Program-made: the position numbers and the translations under genes
The notes under the pieces: model-generated
Database searches by the model: none
Seen by the model: only the letters and a program-made list of their open reading frames with translations
Told to the model about the DNA's origin: nothing
Part shown: positions 1-6,010 of the stretch, piece after piece
Position numbering within the stretch: the first letter of the stretch is position 1
Layout of the letters: every line of letters begins with the position of its first letter
Origin: Tubulinosema ratisbonensis
Lineage: Eukaryota > Microsporidia > Tubulinosematidae
Assembly (NCBI GenBank): GCA_004000155.1
Contig: RCSS01000602.1
Location: forward strand, 1-14,157
Length of the DNA stretch: 14,157 bases
Direction: 5' to 3'

Positions 1-98
1 GAGAAACTATAAATAGGAAAATACAACCCATACCTTCAATGTTATCTAAAAACCAAGTCATTATTTTTTATCTTTTAAAAACTATCTTTTGTAGCCAG
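1..98 (+). repeat. Left arm of a perfect 98-bp inverted repeat
   Basis: Bases 1-98 are the exact reverse complement of 703-800, with no mismatch. The arm carries 38 bp upstream of the first gene plus its first 20 codons, i.e. its promoter motif and whole signal peptide. The arm begins at the first base of the window, so it may continue to the left. The spacer between the arms is 604 bp. Confidence 0.97.
24..38 (+). promoter_or_regulatory. CCC-type start-proximal promoter motif
   Basis: A CCC triplet at 27-29 lies nine bases before the ATG at 39, in sequence where C-runs are rare. Microsporidian genes often carry such C-triplets just before the start codon; the same arrangement is seen at four other genes here. 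The motif is duplicated in the inverted copy at about 772-774. Confidence 0.5.
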
Positions 99-350
99 AG
101 CCCTGATCAGGCAAACCCGAATCATTGTTTAAAAACTACACTCACTAGTCTTACACCTTCTTCTTTTTTAACCGGATATTTGAATTGCTTATCAGAAGTT
201 CATGGTATTTCTAAGGAAGCGATATTAGGAATTTTTTTCTCAGCTGTATGCTTAGGGCTAGTGATTAATGGTTTAATTGTTTATTTGATTACAAAGTATT
301 GTGTTAAGAGAAAATATAAAAAAGTTGACGCCGACGCCGACTTTGAATAA
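39..350 (+). CDS. Small type I membrane protein, unknown function
   Basis: I do not recognise this 103-residue protein. Its N-terminus (about residues 1-19, a Lys then a hydrophobic stretch ending FCSQ) looks like a cleavable signal peptide. A short outer part with cysteines at 30 and 50 follows, then one strong membrane span at about 61-84, a basic stop-transfer stretch (KYCVKRKYKK) and an acidic end DADADFE, written in DNA as repeats of GACGCC. This predicts a type I protein with about 40 residues outside. The ATG at 39 fits the signal peptide and the CCC motif before it, but the frame is open to the window edge, so a longer N-terminus cannot be excluded. An AATAAA overlaps its stop. It resembles in layout, not in sequence, the gene at 1787-2104. 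Secretory routing is inferred from hydrophobicity only. Confidence 0.65.
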   Translation: MLSKNQVIIFYLLKTIFCSQSPDQANPNHCLKTTLTSLTPSSFLTGYLNCLSEVHGISKEAILGIFFSAVCLGLVINGLIVYLITKYCVKRKYKKVDADADFE

Positions 351-351
351 A
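346..351 (+). terminator. AATAAA overlapping the stop codon
   Basis: The hexamer AATAAA covers the TAA stop (348-350) of the small membrane-protein gene. It is a plausible polyadenylation signal giving an extremely short 3' UTR. Confidence 0.45.
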
Positions 352-690
352 CAGTTTTAAGGATATTAATTTTCTCTACTTAATTTTTTAAAAAGTTCTT
401 TGTAGTTTTTAGTAAAAAATTTTTTAGGCTTCTCATGAAAGAGGTCATTAATGCTTTATCAAGAGCAATATTCTTATATATTATAATTTCTCTAAAAATC
501 ATATGATTGTTGATATATTTTTTTAAGTTTACTATTGTTTTTAATATAAATGATAAATGTTTTGATATTTGTAACTCTTAAATAAACGCTTATGAGATAT
601 TAAATCTAAATGTAAAAAAAGTAAATAGCCTTGAAAATCTATAAAATTATTTTAATTTCATAAAAGTAAAAATAAAATATTGTTTGATTA

Positions 691-762
691 TTAAATCTTA
701 TNCTGGCTACAAAAGATAGTTTTTAAAAGATAAAAAATAATGACTTGGTTTTTAGATAACAT
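691..762 (-). pseudogene. Truncated inverted copy of the first gene's 5' end
   Basis: On the minus strand, 762-703 repeats the ATG and first 20 codons (the signal peptide) of the gene at 39-350 exactly. The copy then meets an N at 702 and leaves the homology. Only three more codons follow before TAA at 693-691. It lacks the outer domain and membrane span, so if real it is a broken copy; if the assembly is folded back it is an artefact. Confidence 0.7.
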
Positions 763-800
763 TGAAGGTATGGGTTGTATTTTCCTATTTATAGTTTCTC
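703..800 (-). repeat. Right arm of the perfect 98-bp inverted repeat
   Basis: This is the exact reverse complement of 1-98 (position i pairs with 801-i). The homology stops abruptly at 702, which is an N, and the next base pair (100 against 701) already differs. Perfect identity means a very recent duplication, active homogenisation, or an assembly fold-back. Confidence 0.97.
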
Positions 801-1239
801 ACAAAAAATTTTTTATAAAAAGATTTTTATGGAAAATGTCAGTGTTACATAATTGGAAACATTTTCTTTAACAAGTATTTTAAAAACTTTTTTCTTCAAT
901 CCGGAAACAGAAAATTGAAAAGAAATTTCTCTTGCAGACTAACTATTTTATTTGTAACCTTTCATTTAGAAATAGATGATGGTTTTTTTATTTTAATAAT
1001 GTTTTTATCAAAAATATAAAGATTTTTTGCTTGTGAGTTTGTACTTTTATCAAAATAAATAAAAAATTCTTATTGTAAATTTCTGTTAAAATTAGTTTAA
1101 ATCGTAAGATGATATTTATTAAATACTAAGAGATCAGTTTAAGTAAACTTCCAATAATCAAAATGTATTTAAATCAAAAAATTTACATCAAGAATAAATA
1201 AACTTTTTTATAATCAATTATTAGAGTAATTTTATAGAA

Positions 1240-1257
1240 TAATAGAATATTCTATTA
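1240..1257. repeat. 18-bp perfect palindrome
   Basis: TAATAGAATATTCTATTA is its own reverse complement. It is isolated in AT-rich intergenic DNA. Such palindromes arise fairly easily at this composition, so no function is claimed. Confidence 0.6.
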
Positions 1258-1782
1258 CGAAAATGTTTTAAAAAATCTTGCTCTTTTTTATAAAAAAATG
1301 CAATAAATTAATTTGAAGTTTGAAAAATTAATCAAATTTTTAATAATAATTATTTATTGAAAAAGAAATCTTTTAATCAACCTCATTAAGCAATAAAAAT
1401 TTATTAACTTTTTTTTGATTCTTAAATTTATTTCAATATGTAATGGTTTGAGAATATTTAATAAAAATCAGAGTTAAACAGTTTCTACCATTTTTAATAT
1501 AATTGCAATATTTTAAAAATTTTGAACGTATGTAATACAAAACTATTTATAGTAAATGGACTAATTGAATATACCTTTGTAATAAAAATAGAATAATTAA
1601 ATTTACGCAATATGTTCTCATAAAATTTATCTTAAATAGAAAATATAAATTTTATTTTACCTTTTTTACAAAACGAATATGTTGCGAGAAAATATAAATT
1701 ATTTCAATAAAAAAGATGCTTAAAAATTAGATAAATGTATTTAAACCATAATTATATATCAATAAAAATAATTAAGAGTAAT

Positions 1783-1788
1783 TTTATT
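1783..1788 (-). terminator. AATAAA overlapping the stop codon
   Basis: On the minus strand the hexamer begins inside the TAA stop (1789-1787) of the gene at 1787-2104. It is a plausible polyadenylation signal. Confidence 0.45.
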
Positions 1789-2104
1789 AAAGTGCTACTA
1801 CAGTCCAACGATCCTCTGCATTCTTTTCAAAGATCTTACGATTTTTTTTGCCGTAATGATATGATTTTAATCTTAGGCGCCATAATATTAACAATGTAAT
1901 TAAAGCAGCCACTAGAACAATAACCAAAATAATAACTAAATAAATAGCGCCTGTAAACTTAAAATGGCTGTCTATCATTAGTGATATGCTCTGCCACATT
2001 CTTTTGATGAGAATGTTTGATACACCAGATTCGGGAAGAGTAGAAGTTTGTATTGTTAATTTAATTAAATTTAGAAGTAATAAAATGCTATTTCTAAAGA
2101 TCAT
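1787..2104 (-). CDS. Small type I membrane protein, unknown function
   Basis: I do not recognise this 105-residue protein. Residues 1-19 have the form of a signal peptide (a basic Arg, then an ILLLLNLI hydrophobic core). A short outer part of about 30 residues with no cysteine follows, then a very hydrophobic single span at about 52-75, and a basic inner tail rich in Arg, Lys and Tyr ending WTVVAL. The start is firm: the codon directly before the ATG is an in-frame TAA, and a CCC lies four bases upstream of the ATG. AATAAA overlaps the stop. The gene stands alone between about 1 kb of non-coding DNA on each side. Its layout parallels the gene at 39-350, but I see no clear sequence match. A surface or secretory-pathway location is inferred from the membrane pattern alone. 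Confidence 0.7.
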   Translation of the reverse strand: MIFRNSILLLLNLIKLTIQTSTLPESGVSNILIKRMWQSISLMIDSHFKFTGAIYLVIILVIVLVAALITLLILWRLRLKSYHYGKKNRKIFEKNAEDRWTVVAL

Positions 2105-2112
2105 TTAAGGGA
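2105..2112 (-). promoter_or_regulatory. CCC-type start-proximal promoter motif
   Basis: On the minus strand the sequence reads ATCCCTTAA directly before the ATG at 2104. The CCC (GGG at 2109-2111 on the plus strand) sits four bases from the start, as at the flippase and RanGAP genes. Confidence 0.55.
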
Positions 2113-3000
2113 TACGTTCTTATTCAAAAATAGTAAATCTGAATTTCTAAAATAAAAAATAGATTTTTAACTTAATTTTTCTTTAAATTTATAAACAAAA
2201 AATTGAATTTAAATTCTTTTAGAAAGTTTTATTTCTTTAATTATATTTTAAATCAAAATAAAAAAAATTGCACGTTTTCTAAAACATTTTAAAATCCAAT
2301 TTTCATAATTTATGTAAAAAATATTTTATAAATTTATTCCAAATATGTCTTAAATTTGTAATAAATTTTCTTGTTGTATTTCTTTACAAAAAAATTAGTT
2401 ATTAGATTTATTAAAAAATGACTTATTAAAAAATTTTACTCAATTAAATTAATTTCCAGGAATAATTAATAAATTTACCTATCTAAGCAGTATTTAATAA
2501 AAGAAATACTTACTATAAAAAGTAAATTATAATATTCTAACCATACATCCTGATGAAATGATTGTTTCTACTGGTAAAGGTGTAATAAAAAAGCTCTTTT
2601 TTGGGTGCTTTTTTTTTAATGCAAAGGATAAAATTTTTAAAGAAAAATGATTATTAGCTTTGAGTTCTTGAAAAATTAAGTAATATTAAATAAATAATAA
2701 TGATTATATTTTTTAATAAACAAAACTTAAAAGTAAAAGTTATTCCTATAATTTAAAAAAATGATAATTTTATGTCTCATACTTGTAAGCTGGTATTAGA
2801 TTCGCGAAATATATTATAACCCTTTTTAATACACCTTTTTTTAAAAATAATTGAATAATTTTTTCAAATTTTTGTCACTAAAATTTAAAAGATAATTTCT
2901 AATTTCTATCAAATCATAATATTATAGTAAGCAAAGTTATAAATTAAAAAGACTCATTTTAATCTTAAAGAGTATCATTTCTTTTAATCTCATTTTCAGG

Positions 3001-3120
3001 AAATCAATTTGTAATATGCAGATGGAAGTAGCCTGGCTATCAAGAAGCTTTTCAAAAAAATTTTGTTTCTTTTAGAGGTGAGATTCCTTGGACTACTTCC
3101 TTTTGGCTTCTTTCTTGTTA
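3001..3120. other. Compositional island; possible structured RNA or gene relic
   Basis: This stretch is clearly less AT-rich than the DNA around it. GGAAGTAG at 3025-3032 can pair with CTACTTCC at 3093-3100, extendable by CC/GG with one bulged base, which would close a domain of about 76 nt. The same DNA has a plus-strand frame of about 36 codons (from TATGCAGATGG to a TAA near 3122) with no start codon, and a frame of similar length on the minus strand. I could not match it to U1, U2, U4, U6, SRP, RNase P or a tRNA. Confidence 0.3.
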
Positions 3121-3150
3121 AATAAATATTTTTTATTTTTGTAAATTTAA

Positions 3151-3277
3151 TTTAATTCTTCTATCTTTTATAAAAATATAAATTACTTAGATTTTTTTAT
3201 CACACATTCATTTCACAATTTTTTATAAAGATTTATATTTTTACTCATATATTTTTATAAAAGATAGAAGAATTAAA
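3151..3277. repeat. Perfect 30-bp inverted repeat (3151-3180 / 3248-3277)
   Basis: Bases 3151-3180 are the exact reverse complement of 3248-3277, with a 67-bp spacer. The repeat ends 112 bp before the NudC start codon. It can form a long hairpin or cruciform and could be the trace of a foldback element. No transposase or target-site duplication is visible. Confidence 0.9.
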
Positions 3278-3389
3278 ACTAAATCAACAATTTTTCTAAA
3301 TTTTTAACTAAAAAGGTAATTTTTGTAAATTAATTAAAAATAAAATTTATAATTAAAAATAAAATAAAATAAATAAATATTTTTTTACA

Positions 3390-3776
3390 ATGGAAAATTA
3401 CAAATGGAACCAAGAATACAACGAAATAGAAATAATCTTTGACATAAAAGAGGATTTAAATACAAAACTAATGAAATACACATTAAATAACAATATTTTT
3501 ACATTATTTTACAATGATAAAGTAATTATCACTAGTAAATTTAATCAACTCATCATAAAAGATACATTTTACTGGTACACAGGTGATAATAAGATAGTAT
3601 TTGTTGGAGAAAAGAAAATACCAGGATGGTGGGATTCTTTATTTATAGGTGGAGAAAAGATTGACAGAGAAAAACTGGCAAATGAAAAAACTGTAGATGT
3701 TGGCTTATTAGGGGAAGAAGAAAGAAAAGTTTTGTCAGAAATGCTTTATAATCAGTCAAAAAAACAAGAAAACTAA
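3390..3776 (+). CDS. nudC: NudC-family CS-domain co-chaperone
   Basis: The 128-residue protein is a short NudC/nuclear-movement protein. Residues 1 to about 83 form a CS (p23-like) domain: it opens with YKWNQEYNEIEI, as NudC proteins do, and closes with GWWDSLFIGGEKID (WW at 80-81), the NudC signature region. The C-terminal LLGEEERKVLSEMLYNQ matches the family's conserved DL-x-ET-R-x-MVEKMMYDQ end. NudC proteins act in the cytosol as Hsp90-linked stabilisers of dynein/LIS1 and other client proteins. Here the long N-terminal coiled-coil part found in animal and some fungal NudC is missing, leaving just the functional core. An in-frame TAA about 30 bases upstream supports the start. The stop lies 11 bp from the stop of the convergent acidic gene, so the two transcripts probably overlap. 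Confidence 0.88.
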   Translation: MENYKWNQEYNEIEIIFDIKEDLNTKLMKYTLNNNIFTLFYNDKVIITSKFNQLIIKDTFYWYTGDNKIVFVGEKKIPGWWDSLFIGGEKIDREKLANEKTVDVGLLGEEERKVLSEMLYNQSKKQEN

Positions 3777-3786
3777 TTTATTAAAT

Positions 3787-3792
3787 TTTATT
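3787..3792 (-). terminator. AATAAA overlapping the stop codon
   Basis: On the minus strand AATAAA spans the GAA-TAA end of the acidic protein gene. Any poly(A) addition downstream would fall inside the convergent NudC gene. Confidence 0.45.
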
Positions 3793-4156
3793 CACTGTTT
3801 AACTCTCTTTCTTCCAAATAATCACTTTCTATCTGAGAAGATTCTTCAGATCCTTCAACTTCTTTGTCTAATATTTCAAAAAATTCTTTAGCAGTGATTT
3901 TTTCTAAATCTACATCACATTCCTCAAAATAATCTTTCTCTTTTTTCTTTTCCAGTTTAGTTTCTTCTTCAAAAATTTCTTCGCTAGAAGAAATATTTTC
4001 ATTAACACTCTTATTTTCATACTCCTCTATCACTCTACTGGTAATGTCATCTATCTGATAAACTATTTGATCAAATGTTACCCCTTCAAATATTAAATTT
4101 TTATAAATTTTCTTCGCAGTAATTAAATTATAAAATTTCGTCAATTCTTCTTTCAT
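3788..4156 (-). CDS. Small acidic protein, unknown function
   Basis: I do not recognise this 122-residue protein. The first 45 or so residues look like a short folded helical part (LTKFYNLITAKKIYKNLIF..). The rest is very rich in Glu, Asp and Ser, with a run of charged residues around EETKLEKKKEKDYFEE in the middle and an acidic tail ending ERELNSE, so it is probably largely disordered. No signal peptide or membrane span is present, which suggests a nuclear or cytosolic protein. It lies on the same strand as the gene at 4196-4696, whose stop is 39 bp upstream of this start, and converges on nudC with an 11-bp gap. Microsporidia have no polycistronic operons as a rule, so the close pairing is best read as genome compaction. 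Low sequence complexity limits any family guess. Confidence 0.65.
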   Translation of the reverse strand: MKEELTKFYNLITAKKIYKNLIFEGVTFDQIVYQIDDITSRVIEEYENKSVNENISSSEEIFEEETKLEKKKEKDYFEECDVDLEKITAKEFFEILDKEVEGSEESSQIESDYLEERELNSE

Positions 4157-4195
4157 GGTAAAAAAATAAAAAAAAAATTTTAATTTTTTATTTTT

Positions 4196-4696
4196 TCACA
4201 TTTTAAATTTTCTTTTAATTTCATTTAAAATTTCTTCATCTTCTTCTTCACTAGGCAATTTACAATTGTAAGCCTTGGTTAACTCATTTTCAGTCATAGT
4301 TTGTGCTAAACCATCCAATACCTTCTCTCTTAGCTGTTGTTGTTTAATCCACAATCTAATACTCTTAATTTTAATCAATAAATCTACCAATTCTTCATTA
4401 TTGTAATCAATGTTATTTCTTAACATTTCTTCTGAAACAAGAGGTATCTGATTTTTATAACAATATTCATTTATCAAATCACAAATTACATTGTTCATAT
4501 TTTTTTCTAAATATTTTTTAAAATTTGTTTTTAGTTCTTCTTTGTTTAATGCGTAAGGAATGAAGTGTGGTTGAATTGATTGGATTACTTCTAGTTTTGG
4601 GTTTGGGATAATTCTGTCTGTTGAGTAAATAAATGGGTTTTCGTTATTTAAAAAATCAGTTGTTATTTTATTTTCATTTTCTTCTTCAATTNNCAT
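4196..4696 (-). CDS. Unknown helical acidic protein
   Basis: I do not recognise this 166-residue protein. The first 15 residues are acidic. A conserved-looking middle (about 25-55, DRIIPNPKLEVIQSIQPHFIPYAL) is followed by predicted helices (about 52-135), a helical core around ELVDLLIKIKSIRLWIKQQQ, an acidic patch SEEEDEEI and a basic end KRKFKM. There is no membrane span or signal peptide. A chromatin, transcription or kinetochore subunit would fit such a make-up, but that is a guess. The second codon contains two N bases (4692-4693), so residue 2 is unknown and a stop there cannot be strictly excluded; the frame after it is open. It ends with TGA, unlike most neighbours, which use TAA. It is divergent from the gene at 5050. 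Confidence 0.65.
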   Translation of the reverse strand: MXIEEENENKITTDFLNNENPFIYSTDRIIPNPKLEVIQSIQPHFIPYALNKEELKTNFKKYLEKNMNNVICDLINEYCYKNQIPLVSEEMLRNNIDYNNEELVDLLIKIKSIRLWIKQQQLREKVLDGLAQTMTENELTKAYNCKLPSEEEDEEILNEIKRKFKM

Positions 4697-5049
4697 TAAA
4701 ATAGAAAATTAAAAAAATTAAAAATAAATAAAAAAGTAATTTAAATTTTAATTTAATTATTGTTGTTAAATTTAAATGTAAAAAATTGTATAAAAAATTT
4801 TATGAAATGTCAAAAATTCAATTAAAAAATTAAAAAATTCAATAAAAAATTGTAAAAATGTCAAAAAAGTTATAAAAAATTAAAAAATGTTGAAAAATAA
4901 AAAAATTTGACACAAATTTTATCGTTTGAATTTAAATGTAATTTACACTAAAAATATGATTATTTTTAATCAAATATTCAGTAAGAAAAAATATCAAAAG
5001 CTTGAAAGTAGATTTTACAATGTTTTAAACTAAGAAAAACAATATTTGC
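4697..5049. other. Low-complexity divergent intergenic region
   Basis: This 353-bp spacer lies between two divergent genes and must hold both promoters. It is mostly A and T, with loosely repeated ATGTCAAAAA and AAAAAATTAAAAAAT blocks between about 4805 and 4900. No CCC motif is present near either start, and no RNA gene is seen. Confidence 0.5.
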
Positions 5050-5619
5050 ATGAAATACAGCTGGAAAATTTTTAAATACTCTAAAATATGCTTAGATCAA
5101 ACTGACTGTATTCTTGATTGTGGCCTTGATTTAAACACTCTTTCACAAACAATCTTACATTCAGAAGTAGAAGGAAACAGAATCAAACAAGAAAACTGGC
5201 ACCATTTATATTCCCAAACCAATAAAACCTTAGAAGTTTCTATAACTGATAAATTGGAAATAATTCTGTTTGTTTACACTTTAAATGAAGTAAAATCTTA
5301 CATTTTAGAATCCATTTCCTTTAAAAATAAAATGAAATGGATGGCTAAAGGAAGATCTTTTGCTTGTAAAATAGAAAATAAAAAATTTCAAATTTCCTTT
5401 TATGACCAAGAAGAAGTGAATTCATTTCATTCTATTTTTTCATCAAAAGTAAATTTTAAAATTGAAGAAGATTTTAATAAAAAAATTAAAGAAGAATTTG
5501 TACAAAAAATGAAAAAACTAAATGGAAAAACTAAATTTATAAAAGAAAATAGAAAATTTATTAAAAGTTTTGAGGAGCTTAAAAAAGAATTTATTAACCT
5601 TGTTTATTTTAATAAATAA
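5050..5619 (+). CDS. Unknown lysine-rich protein, possibly PH-like fold
   Basis: I do not recognise this 189-residue protein with confidence. Residues about 35-132 alternate short strand-like segments (NKTLEVSITD, LEIILFVYTL, RSFACKIENKKFQISFYD) and end in a helix (QEEVNSFHSIF). That pattern of beta strands closed by a C-terminal helix is seen in PH-like domains such as EVH1, RanBP1 and Dcp1; it is an impression of fold, not a family match. Residues about 133-189 are a lysine-rich, probably helical tail. There is no membrane span. An in-frame TAA 24 bases upstream supports the start. AATAAA occupies the two codons just before the TAA stop. The gene is followed by a 391-bp repeat-rich spacer leading to the C2H2 gene. 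Confidence 0.65.
   Translation: MKYSWKIFKYSKICLDQTDCILDCGLDLNTLSQTILHSEVEGNRIKQENWHHLYSQTNKTLEVSITDKLEIILFVYTLNEVKSYILESISFKNKMKWMAKGRSFACKIENKKFQISFYDQEEVNSFHSIFSSKVNFKIEEDFNKKIKEEFVQKMKKLNGKTKFIKENRKFIKSFEELKKEFINLVYFNK
5611..5616 (+). terminator. AATAAA immediately before the stop codon
   Basis: The hexamer forms the last Asn-Lys codons (AAT AAA) directly before TAA at 5617-5619. It may serve as the polyadenylation signal, with cleavage in the spacer beyond. Confidence 0.4.
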
Positions 5620-5689
5620 CATTAAAATATTTTTTTAAAAATATAAACAATATTTTTTTGTAAATTACAAAAAAAGGAGAAATTATTTT

Positions 5690-5796
5690 TTTTATCTCAA
5701 AATTATTATTTTACTCAGAAATTTTATTTTAAAAAAAAATTATGTTTTTATCTTTTTACGTAAATTTTCTAAATAAATAATAATTTTGAGATAAAA
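5690..5796. repeat. 22-bp inverted repeat (5690-5711 / 5775-5796)
   Basis: The arms are exact reverse complements over 22 bp with a 63-bp spacer; the core reads TTTATCTCAAAATTATTATT. The spacer contains the first copy of the direct repeat, and the second copy lies just outside the right arm. Confidence 0.8.
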
Positions 5797-5831
5797 GATT
5801 ATTTTAAAAAAAATTATGTTTTTACCTTTTA
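5724..5831. repeat. Direct repeat, two copies of about 34 bp (5724-5758 / 5799-5831)
   Basis: The two copies share TTATTTT, an A-run (nine against eight), TTATGTTTTTA and a pyrimidine run. They differ by run lengths and one T/C change. The period is about 75 bp. Slippage in AT-rich DNA is the simplest origin. Confidence 0.75.
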
Positions 5832-5893
5832 AAATAAATTTTATCAAAATTAACAAAATTTTGGTGAATCATAAAAAAATGAAAAAAAATCTA

Positions 5894-5973
5894 AAAGGAG
5901 TATAATATTTCTTATACTTAAAATTTGATTGGTGATTTAACTAATTGGACGGTTTAATCGAATAGTCTCCTTT
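5894..5973 (+). promoter_or_regulatory. Nested hairpin potential before the C2H2 gene
   Basis: AAAGGAG (5894-5900) can pair with CTCCTTT (5967-5973), and inside it AGTATAA (5899-5905) with TTATACT (5912-5918); the two stems share two bases, so they compete. A third weak pairing joins GATTTAAC and GTTTAATC. The structure ends 37 bp before the ATG. It could be a leader RNA fold or binding sites; no transcript data support either. Confidence 0.25.
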
Positions 5974-6010
5974 ATTACTTTTTAATAAATTAATTCTATT
6001 AAGGAAGAAA

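Larger units (their letters stand above)
351..1786. other. Gene-poor AT-rich intergenic region
   Basis: About 1.4 kb without a convincing gene. It contains the right arm of the 98-bp inverted repeat (703-800) and an 18-bp palindrome (1240-1257). Short open frames, such as one on the minus strand at 366-455, lack a start codon and are no longer than expected at this base composition. No tRNA or rRNA pattern was seen by eye. Confidence 0.6.
2105..3389. other. Gene-poor AT-rich intergenic region with less AT-rich islands
   Basis: Nearly 1.3 kb without a convincing gene. Three short stretches are less AT-rich than their surroundings: about 2540-2620, about 2775-2825 and 3001-3120. The first holds a 43-codon open frame (2519-2650) that encodes ..IHPDEMIVSTGKG.. 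but has its only Met in the middle. The second has a 12-codon frame from an ATG (2761-2799) that looks like a signal peptide and then stops. These could be gene relics or small RNAs; neither is proven. A 30-bp inverted repeat lies at 3151-3277. Confidence 0.5.
5620..6010. other. Repeat-rich spacer upstream of the C2H2 gene
   Basis: This 391-bp region holds an inverted repeat (5690-5711/5775-5796), a direct repeat (5724-5758/5799-5831), and further hairpin potential at 5894-5973. The part from about 5890 to 5975 is less AT-rich and probably contains the promoter or leader of the gene at 6011. No RNA gene could be identified. Confidence 0.55.

Noticed and set aside
366..455. Minus-strand frame of 29 codons reading like a protein C-terminus (KNYKELFKKLSREN)
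   Set aside because: No start codon; stops lie directly before it; length and Lys/Phe/Asn make-up are as expected by chance in AT-rich DNA.
2549..2600. TGATGA as a C box of a C/D snoRNA, followed by an AAAAAGC/GCTTTTT hairpin and T-run
   Set aside because: No D box (CTGA) at a fitting distance and no terminal stem; bacterial-type terminators are not expected in this kind of genome.
3090..3120. CCTTTTGGCT resembling the stem I region of U2 snRNA
   Set aside because: The GTAGTA branch-point recognition sequence and the rest of U2 are absent, so ten bases alone do not support the call.
5894..5973. tRNA-like shape with a 7-bp terminal stem (AAAGGAG / CTCCTTT)
   Set aside because: No internal box A or box B sequence, no five-base T stem beside the terminal stem, and no anticodon arm on either strand.
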